Assembly (NCBI RefSeq): GCF_000759675.1
Contig: NZ_BAWM01000046.1
Span: 107,563-171,562 of the forward strand
Origin: Neobacillus niacini
GTDB lineage: Bacteria > Bacillota > Bacilli > Bacillales > Cytobacillaceae
DNA length: 64,000 bases
Direction: 5' to 3'
Translations under genes and position numbers: made by a program
Shown: piece after piece, positions 36,101 through 45,063 of the stretch
How the letters are laid out: the number at the start of each line of letters is the position of its first letter
How positions within the stretch are numbered: position 1 is the first letter of the stretch
The notes under the pieces: model-generated
The model's input: the letters and a program-made list of their open reading frames with translations, nothing else
Databases searched by the model: none
Told to the model about the DNA's origin: nothing

Positions 36101-38840
36101 AAGGGAAAATATAATTGTCAATGTCCTTTTCTCACAAAGAAAAAGGGATTTGGAATCTTTAGCAATTGCTCGATTAACCGTAGACATTGATAAAGATTTT
36201 ACTAATAAATTGGGACTAACGTCAGAGCAATGGAGACAGTTAGTAGACAGCTCGATTAGAATTTTAGGAGGGATGAGAAGATACGAAGAAAATGAGCGTC
36301 GGAATCATCAAGTTGATCCACCTGCAAATTTAAAAAATTATTGGAAAGCGATTGCTCGATCCTATTCTATTAATGAGTCAGATTTAGTAAATTATGCGAA
36401 TGAGATTTTTAATAACTTGAAAAGTATTGAGGGTTATAAAATCAAGTCAGATAGTATTTATCTAATTCCCGCAGGAGATTATATATATACCTGTAAAAAG
36501 TGTAATAGACACCATCTACATCCATCTTGTAATGTTTGTACTGATTGTTATTCAAAACTTGAAGAGAAGATAATAGGTGAAATTCAAATAAATGATTACT
36601 ATAGGTTCCTTTCAAATGAATCTAGTGCCTATAGAAGATTCCATTCCGAGGAAATGACAGGTCAAACAGATCCAAGTGATGCATCCAAAAGACAACAGTT
36701 ATTCCAGGGGATATTTGATGAAGAAGACATTCCACTTGTCGATGAGATTGATATACTAAGTGTTACAACAACTATGGAGGCGGGAATAGACATCGGTTCA
36801 TTAAAGATTGTAGCTATGTCAAACATGCCACCACAGAGGTTTAATTATCAACAAAGGGTAGGAAGATCTGGTCGTAGAGGCGCACCTTTGTCAGTAAGTT
36901 TAACTTTATGTAGAGGTAGAAGCCATGATGAGTGGTACTTCCAAAATCTTGATAGAATGACTGGAGACCCTTCACCACAACCATATATTGATTTAAAGTC
37001 AAGGAAGATTTTTAACAGAGTAGTAATAAAAGAAATGCTTTTTTATGCTTTTCAGGAAACTGATTTGGCATCAAACATCAGTGGTGGAGATAGCGTACAT
37101 GGAGAATTTGGGCTAAAACGTGACTGGGATAATATAAAAGCAACGGTGAATCAGTATTTTATTTCAAATCAGGGAATCAAAAGATTAGAAAGTACTATAA
37201 AAACCCTGTCATATAACTCACAATTAAAAGCAGAAGAAATTGGAGAAATAAAACAATCATTTAAAAACGGGATGGTAGTTGAGCTTATAACACATATAGC
37301 TAATGAAACTAGATACTCATCCAATTCCTTAAGTGAGAACTTAGCAACTGCAGGACTTTTACCAATGTTTGGCTTTCCAACTCGAGTTAGAAAACTCCAT
37401 CACAAAGAAAGAAAATATGGTATGAGAGCCACGAATTTAGACCTAGGTACAGTGGATAGAGATCTAGAAATAGCAATTAGCGAATACTCGCCAGGATCAG
37501 AAATTATAAAAGATAAGGTAAAACATAAAGCAGTGGGAATAGCTCATTATTGGATTCAAGGTAATGATGTTATTGCAGAAGAAAATCCACTAGGGGAAAT
37601 TAAAAATATTGCTTTCTGTAAGAATTGTCATATTCTCTATGATAATGATGAACATTTTCCAAATAATTGTCCGTCATGCCATAGTGTACTTGACGATGCA
37701 AATGGTAATACGTTTAATACGATTCCAATTGCTGAACCACAAGGGTTTAGAAGTGATTGGGTGGAAAGAGACTACAGGGAAGATTTTGAATGGTCTTCTA
37801 GAAGCTCAATACCTCGACTTGCAGATAGTGTTAATGATAATGAACCCGATTACGTTGTATATAACACAAAATATAAGGTTCAAGAAGGTAATGTATATAC
37901 AATAAATGATAATAACAATGAATTATTTACATTTGTTAAAGCTAAAAATAGTTTCGAAGGTTGGATTGAAAAAGGGTATACTAATTTAGATGATTTTAAA
38001 CCTAAATTAACTGATAAGACAGTAAACGTTGCTCTTGCATCTATAAAAAATACTGAGGTACTTGTTATTGAACCATACAGTATTAATAAATATATAAACT
38101 TAAATCCGATGTACTTAGGAGTACGGGCTGGTTTAATTTCATTTGGGTACCTTTTAAGAAGAATTGCTGCTACTCTCCTTGATATTGATGCTCAAGAAAT
38201 ACAAGTAGGTATTAGGTCAAAGGTAAACGGGGACGAAACTGTAGGTCAAGTATTCATTGCTGACCAATTAATTAACGGTGCAGGTTATGTAAAATATTTA
38301 GGACGTGAAAGTGTTATTGAGAATATATTAAGTGACATGTGTACCGAATTAATTGCAATGCCAAACTTAAAAACACATGATTGTGATTCTTCTTGCTACA
38401 GCTGTCTTAGAAGCTATGAAAATATGGGCTTTCATGGATTATTAGATTGGAGACTCGCATTAGATATTGCAGGTATATTAAATGATCCATCTTTTATTCC
38501 TGAAATAGATAGTAAATGGAAACCTTTGGTTGACAAATCTTTAAAATCATTAGTTTCAAATTATGAAAATGAAGGTCTAGAAGCAAAATGGCATGGAAAT
38601 ATTCCTGTAATTTTATTGCCTAACCAAACTTGTGTTATATTAAGACATCCATTTTGGACTAAAGAAGATAATGGAGTATTATTACCGAGTATTCATGGAA
38701 TATTAGAAAACTATAAAAGAAGTAACTATAATGTTATAACTGATTATGATATTTTTGATTTAATACGGAGGCCAAGTTGGTTAATACAGGACTTGGGTAA
38801 AAAGATAAATTCAGAAGATCCATTTGATTTAATGCTTTAA
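33192..38840 (+). CDS. druE: DruE-like giant DEAD helicase with DUF1998 domain
   Basis: 1882 residues. Helicase motif I is TSGTGSGKTESFLLPL (near residue 115), Ia RGLILYPLNALVEDQL, motif II LDELHTYRGTAGTEV (DELH, near 372), III ATSASL. Zinc-binding Cys clusters follow (CQNCGDVF; CPHCADDW; CKKCNRHHLHPSCNVCTDCY). The C-terminal helicase domain has TTTMEAGIDIGSL and QQRVGRSGRRGAP (motif VI, near 1220). DUF1998 ends the protein with CDSSCYSCLRSYENMGFHGL. This architecture and size are those of DruE, shared by all Druantia antiphage systems. DISARM DrmA/DrmB are separate, shorter proteins, so DISARM fits less well. No lesion is visible. Confidence 0.78.
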   Translation: MNDVYRIFNNLLDTFIKYMDSPFALGHEKLTQEREELLRKQGNIYQFPYIEAMPPYVSSDCNVNQMCEKIGWSNDFGEFTSNGLFSKSHKLHLHQFKAFEQVLNHKKNIVVTSGTGSGKTESFLLPLIASILEESKKWSAPKKENDHNVWDTSNEWNYKREHEKRTAAVRGLILYPLNALVEDQLVRLRRALDSDAARNWLGDNRNGNRIYFGRYTGKTPVAGQPHGNKLKKMKGFIQNFYRKQIGLREYYENLIGSLNGNVKPEVKQKIILELQDELGVDYLMSEPWDNDKLHEIKKNLIEKRNEKLAFISQTDGAELISRWDMQEYPPDILITNFSMLNIILTRSIEQKIFEKTREWLQEDSSNVFYIVLDELHTYRGTAGTEVSYVIKSLLNRLGLTPDSPQLRILATSASLDESGKQFLEDFFGVPINNFEIINGERTSEEIYPKVDRFSSLKREFAEYFTNSRQDIKNAINQLCTALGKQFHSEHAEQSLFNLLYESGALHAFIKHTKKPVSITELNRRMFGEANIEAAAGLLHAIINSRSNGEVVVPIRAHLFFKNFQGLWACTNKNCTEVDPRFQFEGRSIGKLYSQPKIQCNCGSKVLDLYYCQNCGDVFLGGFKSANQDNLNLSYQLSAEYDDLEKLPDKLPPVKRYGHYALFWPSLNIDDDMKKKWSRKLDPPNQDKKLTLGWVKGFYESKISQLTVDQYTKKPNSYVYTINGDEEYANKMPAFPTKCPHCADDWEISGKFAKGEPLYSTKRTRSPIRGQRTGFDTIAQIMLDALMRELPMDEKPKAVLFSDSRQDAAKLSAKIELNHYYHLLRHVVVKALNESNQGLRIYLKRLQNQPLTVEEEKVADNFWETEYDKVRLLEDYFSGRRLPNQKQTEVEKIIADANKPVQLKEIWWDIEKAFIKVGINPAGPEKKVSKYEDVLWKNLYDWPTLGQPTPLQINPNEENRKWLSDRIKEMLRENIIVNVLFSQRKRDLESLAIARLTVDIDKDFTNKLGLTSEQWRQLVDSSIRILGGMRRYEENERRNHQVDPPANLKNYWKAIARSYSINESDLVNYANEIFNNLKSIEGYKIKSDSIYLIPAGDYIYTCKKCNRHHLHPSCNVCTDCYSKLEEKIIGEIQINDYYRFLSNESSAYRRFHSEEMTGQTDPSDASKRQQLFQGIFDEEDIPLVDEIDILSVTTTMEAGIDIGSLKIVAMSNMPPQRFNYQQRVGRSGRRGAPLSVSLTLCRGRSHDEWYFQNLDRMTGDPSPQPYIDLKSRKIFNRVVIKEMLFYAFQETDLASNISGGDSVHGEFGLKRDWDNIKATVNQYFISNQGIKRLESTIKTLSYNSQLKAEEIGEIKQSFKNGMVVELITHIANETRYSSNSLSENLATAGLLPMFGFPTRVRKLHHKERKYGMRATNLDLGTVDRDLEIAISEYSPGSEIIKDKVKHKAVGIAHYWIQGNDVIAEENPLGEIKNIAFCKNCHILYDNDEHFPNNCPSCHSVLDDANGNTFNTIPIAEPQGFRSDWVERDYREDFEWSSRSSIPRLADSVNDNEPDYVVYNTKYKVQEGNVYTINDNNNELFTFVKAKNSFEGWIEKGYTNLDDFKPKLTDKTVNVALASIKNTEVLVIEPYSINKYINLNPMYLGVRAGLISFGYLLRRIAATLLDIDAQEIQVGIRSKVNGDETVGQVFIADQLINGAGYVKYLGRESVIENILSDMCTELIAMPNLKTHDCDSSCYSCLRSYENMGFHGLLDWRLALDIAGILNDPSFIPEIDSKWKPLVDKSLKSLVSNYENEGLEAKWHGNIPVILLPNQTCVILRHPFWTKEDNGVLLPSIHGILENYKRSNYNVITDYDIFDLIRRPSWLIQDLGKKINSEDPFDLML

Positions 38841-38914
38841 TTTAGTTAAAAGCTGCTTTTTATGATCTGCCCCTTAATTGTTAGACAATAAACTAACAGT
38901 TACGGGGTGTTTTT

Positions 38915-39235
38915 ATGTCCAAATTTAAAAAGGGATATAAGATACAAATTGTATTAAATTATTTAGAGGGAGATGAAAGTATAGAAAAAATAGCGGAGGA
39001 AGTCAGAGTTAGTCATTCTGTTATAAGTGGATGGGTTAGGCTCTATAAACAACACGGAATAGAAGCATTTATAGATCCTATACAAATTATTCTGGGGAGT
39101 TTAAATTAAATGTACTCAATTATATGAACCGAAACGGGTATATCTCCTTATGACATTTGTGGAAGAAGACAACGGAATTTTTCGTACTGGCATAATTAAA
39201 ATATGAGGTTGAACTACATTTCAATCATGGTATTT
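38915..39235 (+). pseudogene. IS3-family orfA remnant
   Basis: MSKFKKGYKIQIVLNYLEGD and EEVRVSHSVISGWVRLYKQH form the usual OrfA helix-turn-helix. A frameshift after IEAFIDP moves the rest into another frame (TNYSGEFKLNVLNYMNRNGY). orfB is absent. This is a different IS3 subtype from the element at 27183. Confidence 0.75.
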
Positions 39236-39441
39236 GATTTAGACAAGGAGTGTCAGTTCTAGCCCTACAATTGGTGTAGAACAGTGAAATTATATGCAGA
39301 TTATCCAAAGAAGAATACTGGCTATTAAGCTTTCAACCTGTGTTGCTTGAGATAAGAAGAATTCTAACCACCTTACAAGAATGAAAATATTTACTTAATT
39401 CGCCATAATAAAGCTATATTCAAAATTGGAGGTAACATTAT

Positions 39442-39768
39442 ATGCCTGTTTGTAACAAATTAGTAAGAGATCGTATACCAGGTAATTGAAAAGACAGGAA
39501 AAAAATTTACTACAAGAATTTTAGATAATGAAAAGAATACATAAAAGAATTAAAAACAAAAAGCTTTGAGGAGCTTAATGAATACATAAATGCAGAAAAT
39601 GATAAAGACGCAGTTGAAGAGTTAGCTGACCGCTTGGAAATTATCCATGCTCTTTCTGAATGTCATGGTGTCTATTTTGAACTGGTGGAACAGCCACGCA
39701 AGGAAAAGGCAGAAAAGGGTGGTGGTATTAAAAATAAAATCTTTCTTATAGAGGATGAGGATGTTTAA
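39442..39768 (+). pseudogene. MazG-like pyrophosphohydrolase remnant (second type)
   Basis: GGAGGTAA precedes ATG; MPVCNKLVRDRIP opens the frame, then shifts and in-frame damage near 39485-39540. The remainder encodes YIKELKTKSFEELNEYINAE and DAVEELADRLEIIHALSECH, with the EELADxxE metal site, and ends IFLIEDEDV. The start and LVRDRIP belong to the phosphoribosyl-ATP pyrophosphohydrolase-like (COG4997) group. It overlaps the start of the PLD-type gene that follows. Confidence 0.75.
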
Positions 39769-40263
39769 GATTCAGATGATTGCAAAAGACCTTGGTTCAC
39801 ATTAAAATGACAAAATAGAAGAGGCGATTACAGTCTGTGTTTTGTCATCATTTGTCATGAAATCAGGTGTCAAATTAATTAAAGATACCTTGAAGAAAAC
39901 TGCGCAAAATGGGGCTGATATTAAGATTTGTACCGGTGATTATTTATATATTACACAGCCTGAGGCCTTAGAATAGCTGCTTTCAATTGATGAGCGTATT
40001 AGCATACGACTATGGGAAAGTAATGGTACTTCTTTTCACCCAAAATCGTATCTGTTTCAACCCATTGAACGTGGTGCTCTCTTTATTGGTTCTTCCAATC
40101 TTTCAAATTCTCTTTGAATCAAGTCATCGAATGGAATATCTCTGTGAGTGATGAAAAAGAGGTTTTTGATGAAGCACTAAAGGAATTTCTTGCTATTTTC
40201 TACTCTGATCGAACTGTCCCATTAAATAAAGAAAGCCTTGAAGCTTATCGAGCTAATTTATAA
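39761..40263 (+). pseudogene. Phospholipase D-like (HKD) N-terminal remnant of a helicase
   Basis: ATG at 39761 overlaps the previous gene by 8 bases. Fragments in several frames encode MKSGVKLIKDTLKKTAQNGA, IKICTGDYLYITQPEAL, then SFHPKSYLFQPIERGALFIG with the HxK of a PLD nuclease, and EWNISVSDEKEVFDEALKEF. Stops at codon 15 and near 39973, and a shift near 40110, destroy it. It ends at TAA 40261. In complete relatives a DEAD helicase follows this domain; none is left here. Confidence 0.7.
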
Positions 40264-40281
40264 TGAATATTAAACAGAAAA

Positions 40282-40310
40282 AAGCAGAATGAGTAATCTT
40301 CATTCTGCTT
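40282..40310. terminator. Hairpin terminator
   Basis: AAGCAGAATGA-gtaatct-TCATTCTGCTT; perfect 11-bp stem. The stop codon of the minus-strand gene lies inside it. Confidence 0.75.
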
Positions 40311-41067
40311 CAATAGTTGATGGCTTAATTCCTACTAGTAGCTTATCTAGGTTTTGGATGTTGTCTTGATTGTCTGTGTCCTGTTTGAGTAAATCATTAA
40401 AGGGTTCATCAAAAACCGGTTTTCCATATTCTAAGTTTTTTTCTCTTTTATCATTTAAAATAACGGCTGCTTTATAGTAAAAAATTGAATCATTATGATT
40501 TAATTCTCTATCTGCACCTATATATTGTGCAATTGATAGGAGAATTAATATTCCACTTAAAACAACCTGAGATGTGTGTAGTAAAGAAAGATAAATAATT
40601 GTATAGTTACCGAAAGAAAAGTTAAATAAACCTAAATTGGTGCTAAAAAGTATACTTCCTAATAAAGTTGGGTTTTGTATTTTACTTCCAAAATCTAAAA
40701 AGTAAAAAAGTAAGAAATAAGATATACCAAAAAGTAAGAATAGCTCAATTAAAGAATGTATCGCCAATGAAAGACGCCCATTTTGTCTAATCAAAGAGGA
40801 TTGATATCCATTAATATATTTAATTGTATTGTGTTTTGTATCAACGAAAGATTTAGAATTAACTTTTACTACATCGTTATAAAATGCAATTGCAATTTCG
40901 ACACCTCTTGAAATAATACGTAAGACAATCAATACAAAAATAAATACATAATGATTCTCTGGAGTGAACACTATTAAAATTGTAATTAAGCAAGTGAAAT
41001 TGATATTACACCAATTAGAAAATTCAATAAATGACTTCTTTTCAATACGTATAGTACTCCATTGCAT
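40300..41067 (-). CDS. Four-helix membrane protein of unknown function
   Basis: 255 residues from the first ATG. Hydrophobic segments at about residues 22-40, 43-60, 105-128 and 165-185 suggest four membrane helices, with a long charged C-terminal cytoplasmic tail (ADRELNHNDSIFYYKAAVIL; DEPFNDLLKQDTDNQDNIQN). The same frame stays open for at least 90 more codons upstream (RGYIENYDKKRLRRQSVKLW, PDLYFANFYKQAIKKHAKKT) without an ATG, so the annotated start is probably internal to a larger gene whose 5' end was lost at the junction near 41335. A pore-forming effector role is possible for such proteins but is a guess. Confidence 0.6.
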   Translation of the reverse strand: MQWSTIRIEKKSFIEFSNWCNINFTCLITILIVFTPENHYVFIFVLIVLRIISRGVEIAIAFYNDVVKVNSKSFVDTKHNTIKYINGYQSSLIRQNGRLSLAIHSLIELFLLFGISYFLLFYFLDFGSKIQNPTLLGSILFSTNLGLFNFSFGNYTIIYLSLLHTSQVVLSGILILLSIAQYIGADRELNHNDSIFYYKAAVILNDKREKNLEYGKPVFDEPFNDLLKQDTDNQDNIQNLDKLLVGIKPSTIEAE

Positions 41068-41333
41068 TAAGGAGAGCCCATCAATGTTATCCGTAATAAT
41101 ATTAAAATTAGAATCGGTAGCTGAGGGGGTTTTTTTAGCATGCTTTTTTATAGCCTGTTTATAAAAGTTTGCAAAGTATAGGTCAGGAGAAGCAAGACTA
41201 ATTATCTTTGAAAAGCTATGAGTAAAACAAATAAATCTATATAAACTACTCCACCATAACTTAACAGATTGCCTTCTTAATCTCTTCTTATCATAGTTTT
41301 CTATGTAACCTCTGGTTTTTAATAGAGGGAAAT
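41068..41333 (-). other. Open minus-strand frame upstream of the membrane protein
   Basis: Continuous with the 40300-41067 frame and protein-like, but with no ATG or ribosome site. It probably encodes the truncated N-terminal part of that protein. No plus-strand gene is seen here. Confidence 0.45.
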
Positions 41334-42986
41334 ATGCTACAAGATTTACTAATGAGCACTCATGAATTTGAAATGAACATAGATGGAGAAGAAATCAGAT
41401 GGGCAGAAAAATCACACGCACAAATCTTCCGCAACTTCTGGCAGTTCTTCATGGAAAAAGATTTACAAAAAACAATTGAAACAATCGAGTTTGCAGGAAT
41501 CCGTACTTCCAATTCTGAATACTTCGTAGCTAAAAATGGATGTAAAAAGAAAAACATCTTTATAAAAGACAATTACTACGTTTACACCCACTTAAACCCA
41601 TCCGCAATGCAAAAAGTATATGAGAAATTCATTAAAGGCTGGGAGGAAATACTCAAACAACCGAAAGTCGAAATGCTTAACGTGGAACTTGAAGAAGCGC
41701 CTGAGAATCTGCAAATGGAAGAAAAGCGAAGTTTGAAAGATATTTATGAAAAAAGCCATGCAATTGGTTCGGTTCAGAATAATAATGACTTACATTATAG
41801 TACTCTAGTTAAAGAACCTTCCGTTACAAAATTGCCTGATGAAACCGAACCATTAAGTATTCTTTTTGGTCACTCGGCCAACAGCAATGAGCCATTGTAT
41901 TGGTATCCAACTACGACGAGTAAAATCATGCATACGAATACAGGTATTATTGGCGCGATGGGAACGGGTAAAACTCAATTTACTAAATCTCTCATTAAAC
42001 AGATACATGATGGAGCTCTATCTAATGTAAATGGAACACCAATAGATATTCTCATCTTTGATTATAAAGGTGACTATATCAAAGATGACTTTATAGCAGC
42101 GACAAACGCTACAGTGTATCACCCTTATCACCTTCCGTATAATCCGTTAGCTTTATATAGGGGAAAACAGCTAAAGCCGCTATTGCCTTTGCATACAGCT
42201 AGTACCATTAAAGAAACAATTGCTAATGCATTTAATCTAGGTATAAAGCAACAGCAGTTATTAAATGATTTAATCATTGAAGCTTATTCACAAGCTGGTA
42301 TTCATAAGGCTGACATGGCTACATGGGACCTGGTACCACCTACATTAAATAATGTATTTGAACGCTTGATGAATCGAGAGGAAGTAAAAGAAGATAGTCT
42401 TTATGCAGCACTAAAACAAATATATGATTTTGAAATCTTCTCTCCCAAAAGTGAGGATACTAAGTCCTTATTTGACATGATACAAGGTGTAACAGTGGTA
42501 AACCTGGCCGGTTATGATCAAAGTGTTCAAAACCTAATCGTAGGAATCACGATGGACACCTTCTATTCCCAGATGTCTACAAAGGGGCACAGTACCATTC
42601 AAGGGGATTATCGTGAATTAACAAAAATGATACTTGTCGATGAGGCGGATAATTTCATAAGTCAAAACTTTTCTTCTTTAAAGAAAGTTATGAAAGAAGG
42701 AAGAGAATATGGCGTTGGTGTCATCCTTTCAACCCAATTCTTAGACCACTTTGCAACTACAGATAATGACTATGCTCAGTATATATTGACTTGGATTATA
42801 CATAGAGTACCTACTATTAAAAAGAAGGAAATAAAAGCTATCTTCAGTCCAGAAAGTCAGGCTGAGGGTGAACAGATAGTTAATGAGATAGCTCGACTTC
42901 AAAAACACTATAGCTTAGTCACGTCTGTTACCAATAATAGATACGAAATCATGGAGGATATGGCGTTCTGGAAGCTTCTAAATTAA
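41334..42986 (+). CDS. HerA/FtsK-type ATPase, like the C-terminal part of DptH
   Basis: 550 residues. After a mixed N-terminal ~190 residues comes a HerA-like P-loop domain: Walker A GIIGAMGTGKTQFTKSLIKQ, FDYKGDYI, Walker B MILVDEADNFISQ, and VILSTQFLDHFATTDNDYAQ as the sensor region. This resembles the C-terminal motor of the phosphorothioation-dependent restriction protein DptH, which is normally about three times longer. The start has only a weak GAGGG, and the frame is open upstream to about 41268, so this may be a truncated remnant. No dptF, dptG or dnd genes are nearby, so if it is DptH it is an orphan. A strong terminator follows. Confidence 0.65.
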   Translation: MLQDLLMSTHEFEMNIDGEEIRWAEKSHAQIFRNFWQFFMEKDLQKTIETIEFAGIRTSNSEYFVAKNGCKKKNIFIKDNYYVYTHLNPSAMQKVYEKFIKGWEEILKQPKVEMLNVELEEAPENLQMEEKRSLKDIYEKSHAIGSVQNNNDLHYSTLVKEPSVTKLPDETEPLSILFGHSANSNEPLYWYPTTTSKIMHTNTGIIGAMGTGKTQFTKSLIKQIHDGALSNVNGTPIDILIFDYKGDYIKDDFIAATNATVYHPYHLPYNPLALYRGKQLKPLLPLHTASTIKETIANAFNLGIKQQQLLNDLIIEAYSQAGIHKADMATWDLVPPTLNNVFERLMNREEVKEDSLYAALKQIYDFEIFSPKSEDTKSLFDMIQGVTVVNLAGYDQSVQNLIVGITMDTFYSQMSTKGHSTIQGDYRELTKMILVDEADNFISQNFSSLKKVMKEGREYGVGVILSTQFLDHFATTDNDYAQYILTWIIHRVPTIKKKEIKAIFSPESQAEGEQIVNEIARLQKHYSLVTSVTNNRYEIMEDMAFWKLLN

Positions 42987-43020
42987 AAATACTAAATTTA
43001 TTTAAGCTTTCTGATAATAA

Positions 43021-43058
43021 AACCCTTTGAAATTAATATTTATTAAATTCAAAGGGTT
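43021..43058 (+). terminator. Terminator after the HerA-type ATPase
   Basis: AACCCTTTGAA pairs perfectly with TTCAAAGGGTT over an AT-rich loop. Confidence 0.75.
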
Positions 43059-43218
43059 CCTCTTGTTCGCTATATATGAATTCCTCTTTCATAGTACCTT
43101 CCGAATTGCTGTTGTGGCTTTATATCTTTTTGAGCATTAAAAATTGATGGTTAGTCGAAAAGAAATAAGTAAATTATAATGAAAACAATGAATGTACTAG
43201 AATATGGAGGAAAATCAA

Positions 43219-43539
43219 ATGAAATTTCCAAATGATGCTGATGGAAATGCTTTACATAGTCTATATAAAGATGGAGTAAATTTTAAAAAACAACAATCAG
43301 TAGACTTTTTTGTTGCAGTACCTGATAAAGCAACAGGTGAAAAATTATCGATAGTACTAAAAGAAGAAGGATTCAATTGCTTCTTAGAGCAAGACGACGA
43401 AACTGAAGAGTGGGCATGTTGTTGCTCTAAAAGAATGATATTAAATTATAATGAATTAATTCAAATACAGAATAAATTAAATAACTTAAGTAAACCACAT
43501 GGTGGTTATTCTGACGGTTGGGGCGTTTTTGTAGAATAA
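43219..43539 (+). CDS. rraB: RraB family protein (RNase E inhibitor-like)
   Basis: 106 residues. ATG at 43219 is preferred over 43204 because GGAGG (43206-43210) lies 8 bases before it. It has the RraB signature: FPNDADGNALHSLYKDGVNF, VDFFVAVPDKATGEKL, a central WACCCSKRM strand and the terminal PHGGYSDGWGVF. In Proteobacteria RraB inhibits RNase E; most Bacilli lack RNase E, so the target here is unclear and the gene may serve an accessory role. Confidence 0.85.
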   Translation: MKFPNDADGNALHSLYKDGVNFKKQQSVDFFVAVPDKATGEKLSIVLKEEGFNCFLEQDDETEEWACCCSKRMILNYNELIQIQNKLNNLSKPHGGYSDGWGVFVE

Positions 43540-44054
43540 AATGATTGAGGGAATCAAAAAGATGATTTCGACTTCTTTACGGAGAATGTAGTAAAAATCG
43601 AACAAGTACTAGAGCCCTTTGAAGCAATTGAAGGAGAAGTAGGTTAGGTACGGTACTGCAAATGACAAAAGTTCAGCATGATTCCAATTTTCGGTTAAGT
43701 TTGATTCTATCGTACGGAATAGCATGCCCATTGGTTTAAGGTTCTGTAATGATTAAACAAAAACGTCTCAAGTACTCAAACGAACTTGGGACGTTTGCAA
43801 TTTGATTCAATTAGAACATATTTTTTCGACAAATTGCAGTATTTTGGAAGAAATCACCTTTAAAAAACAAAAATTGGATCTGATTAACAAGGGATCACTC
43901 GAACACTTAAGAAGGAACGAAAGATGGTATTAGGAATAAAAAAAATTTTAAAAACAAAAGGGATTTTAATAGGGGCATGTCGAAATTATTAGGTAAAAAG
44001 ATGGTTATATCTAGTACTATAAAATATTAATTTCTTAGTGATTGGAGTGGCATT
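43540..44054. other. Intergenic region with small coding debris and a terminator
   Basis: 43555-43647 encodes a C-terminal-like tail (KDDFDFFTENVVKIEQVLEP) without a start. A hairpin AAACGTCTCAAGT/ACTTGGGACGTTT lies at 43761-43796. 43840-43950 contains KKQKLDLINKGSLEHLRRNE, perhaps another remnant. Nothing intact. Confidence 0.45.
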
Positions 44055-44306
44055 ATGTATACAGGGAAATATGAAAGGTTATATCAATCTCTTAATAAAA
44101 AGGAGAAAGAAGTTTCACAACTTACATTATCTATGAATGAAATTGAAGAAATACTAATGTTTAAATTGCCTGCATCTGCTTATAAATATTCTGCTTGGTG
44201 GGCGAATGAATCAGAAGGAACTCACACACATGCGCTTTCATGGTTGATGGCTGGTTGGAAAACAGCAGAAGTAAAACCTGGCAATAAGGTGACATTTATA
44301 AAATAA
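44055..44306 (+). CDS. DUF7662-like small protein
   Basis: 83 residues with the conserved core SMNEIEEILMFKLPASAYKY-SAWWANE and WLMAGWKTAEVKPGNKVTFI. This pattern (FxLPxSAxxxxAWWAN then AWLxAGW) is that of a small domain often found alone or beside restriction and toxin genes. Its function is not known. ATTGGAGTGG before ATG serves as the ribosome site. It is followed by a bidirectional terminator. Confidence 0.7.
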   Translation: MYTGKYERLYQSLNKKEKEVSQLTLSMNEIEEILMFKLPASAYKYSAWWANESEGTHTHALSWLMAGWKTAEVKPGNKVTFIK

Positions 44307-44400
44307 ATGGCTAGTTCAAAGGGGAGAGTTTTATTTATAGTAGAAGAAATGATAAATATTATTCTTTTAGAAATAAGGAAATTCTGACAATATATTAAAA

Positions 44401-44436
44401 ATCCTCGAGCTCTAATTAGGAGTCGAGGATTTTTTT
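44401..44436. terminator. Bidirectional terminator
   Basis: ATCCTCGA-N14-TCGAGGAT followed by seven T and preceded by AAAA. It ends both the DUF7662 gene and the convergent 44435 gene. Confidence 0.75.
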
Positions 44437-44851
44437 ATTTGATTTTTATCCTTTTAAGAACACCCTTTTTCACAAGATTAATAAGGGTACCCTTATTTTT
44501 ATAACGATTATGGGCAATTAATCTATTCAAATCTTTAATGGTTAGCTTGGATGGATCAATTGCCAGTTCAAATTCCTCTTTTACTTTTTCAATCAACGAT
44601 AGTGCATATTCGATTTGCTTTGCTGATAACGTGTAATCTTCATCCTGGTTGGAAACTTGATTTCCCTTTTCAGCGAGTGTAGTTTCTAATGCAGCAGCAT
44701 GTTCTTTTAACTTTGCTTCCACTAATGCCTCCACCTCTGCTTGACTTATCGATTGATTTTGAGGAGTACTAGTGGGTTGATTTGATTTAAAAAACTTTTC
44801 TATTATTCCTTTTAACAATTCATTCACTCCGCTTTCTGAGAGTCCTAACAT
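44435..44851 (-). CDS. Small coiled-coil protein of unknown function
   Basis: 138 residues. A glutamine/serine-rich linker (NQPTSTPQNQSISQ) and a predicted coiled coil (AEVEALVEAKLKEHAAALET) precede a C-terminal SAP- or lysine-rich DNA-binding-like end (LTIKDLNRLIAHNRYKNKGT, LKRIKIK). No family assigned. The ribosome site is weak, so the exact start is uncertain. Confidence 0.55.
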   Translation of the reverse strand: MLGLSESGVNELLKGIIEKFFKSNQPTSTPQNQSISQAEVEALVEAKLKEHAAALETTLAEKGNQVSNQDEDYTLSAKQIEYALSLIEKVKEEFELAIDPSKLTIKDLNRLIAHNRYKNKGTLINLVKKGVLKRIKIK

Positions 44852-45063
44852 TATTTTGTCTGGTCTTATTTTCCTATAATACTATTAATAAATTAATAAC
44901 ATGTGAAAAACAATACTTTTGGGAGACTTTTGTTAATTTTGGTAGAAGATAGTCAAAGAATATCGATTATTTCTAAAGTAATTAGAAGTATTTTGTAATA
45001 TTATGGGTGAAATGGCCTAATTGTAGTATAATGGAGAAAATTGCAATTTTTGGAGCGGTTGTT

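Noticed and set aside
37609..37905. 98-codon frame inside the DruE-like gene
   Set aside because: Shadow of the 33192-38840 frame, without a ribosome site or recognisable features.
28731..38840. Class 2 DISARM (C5 methyltransferase plus DUF1998 helicase)
   Set aside because: The helicase and DUF1998 are in one 1882-residue protein rather than separate DrmA and DrmB, no DrmC is present, and the methyltransferase is divergent and paired with its own restriction enzyme.
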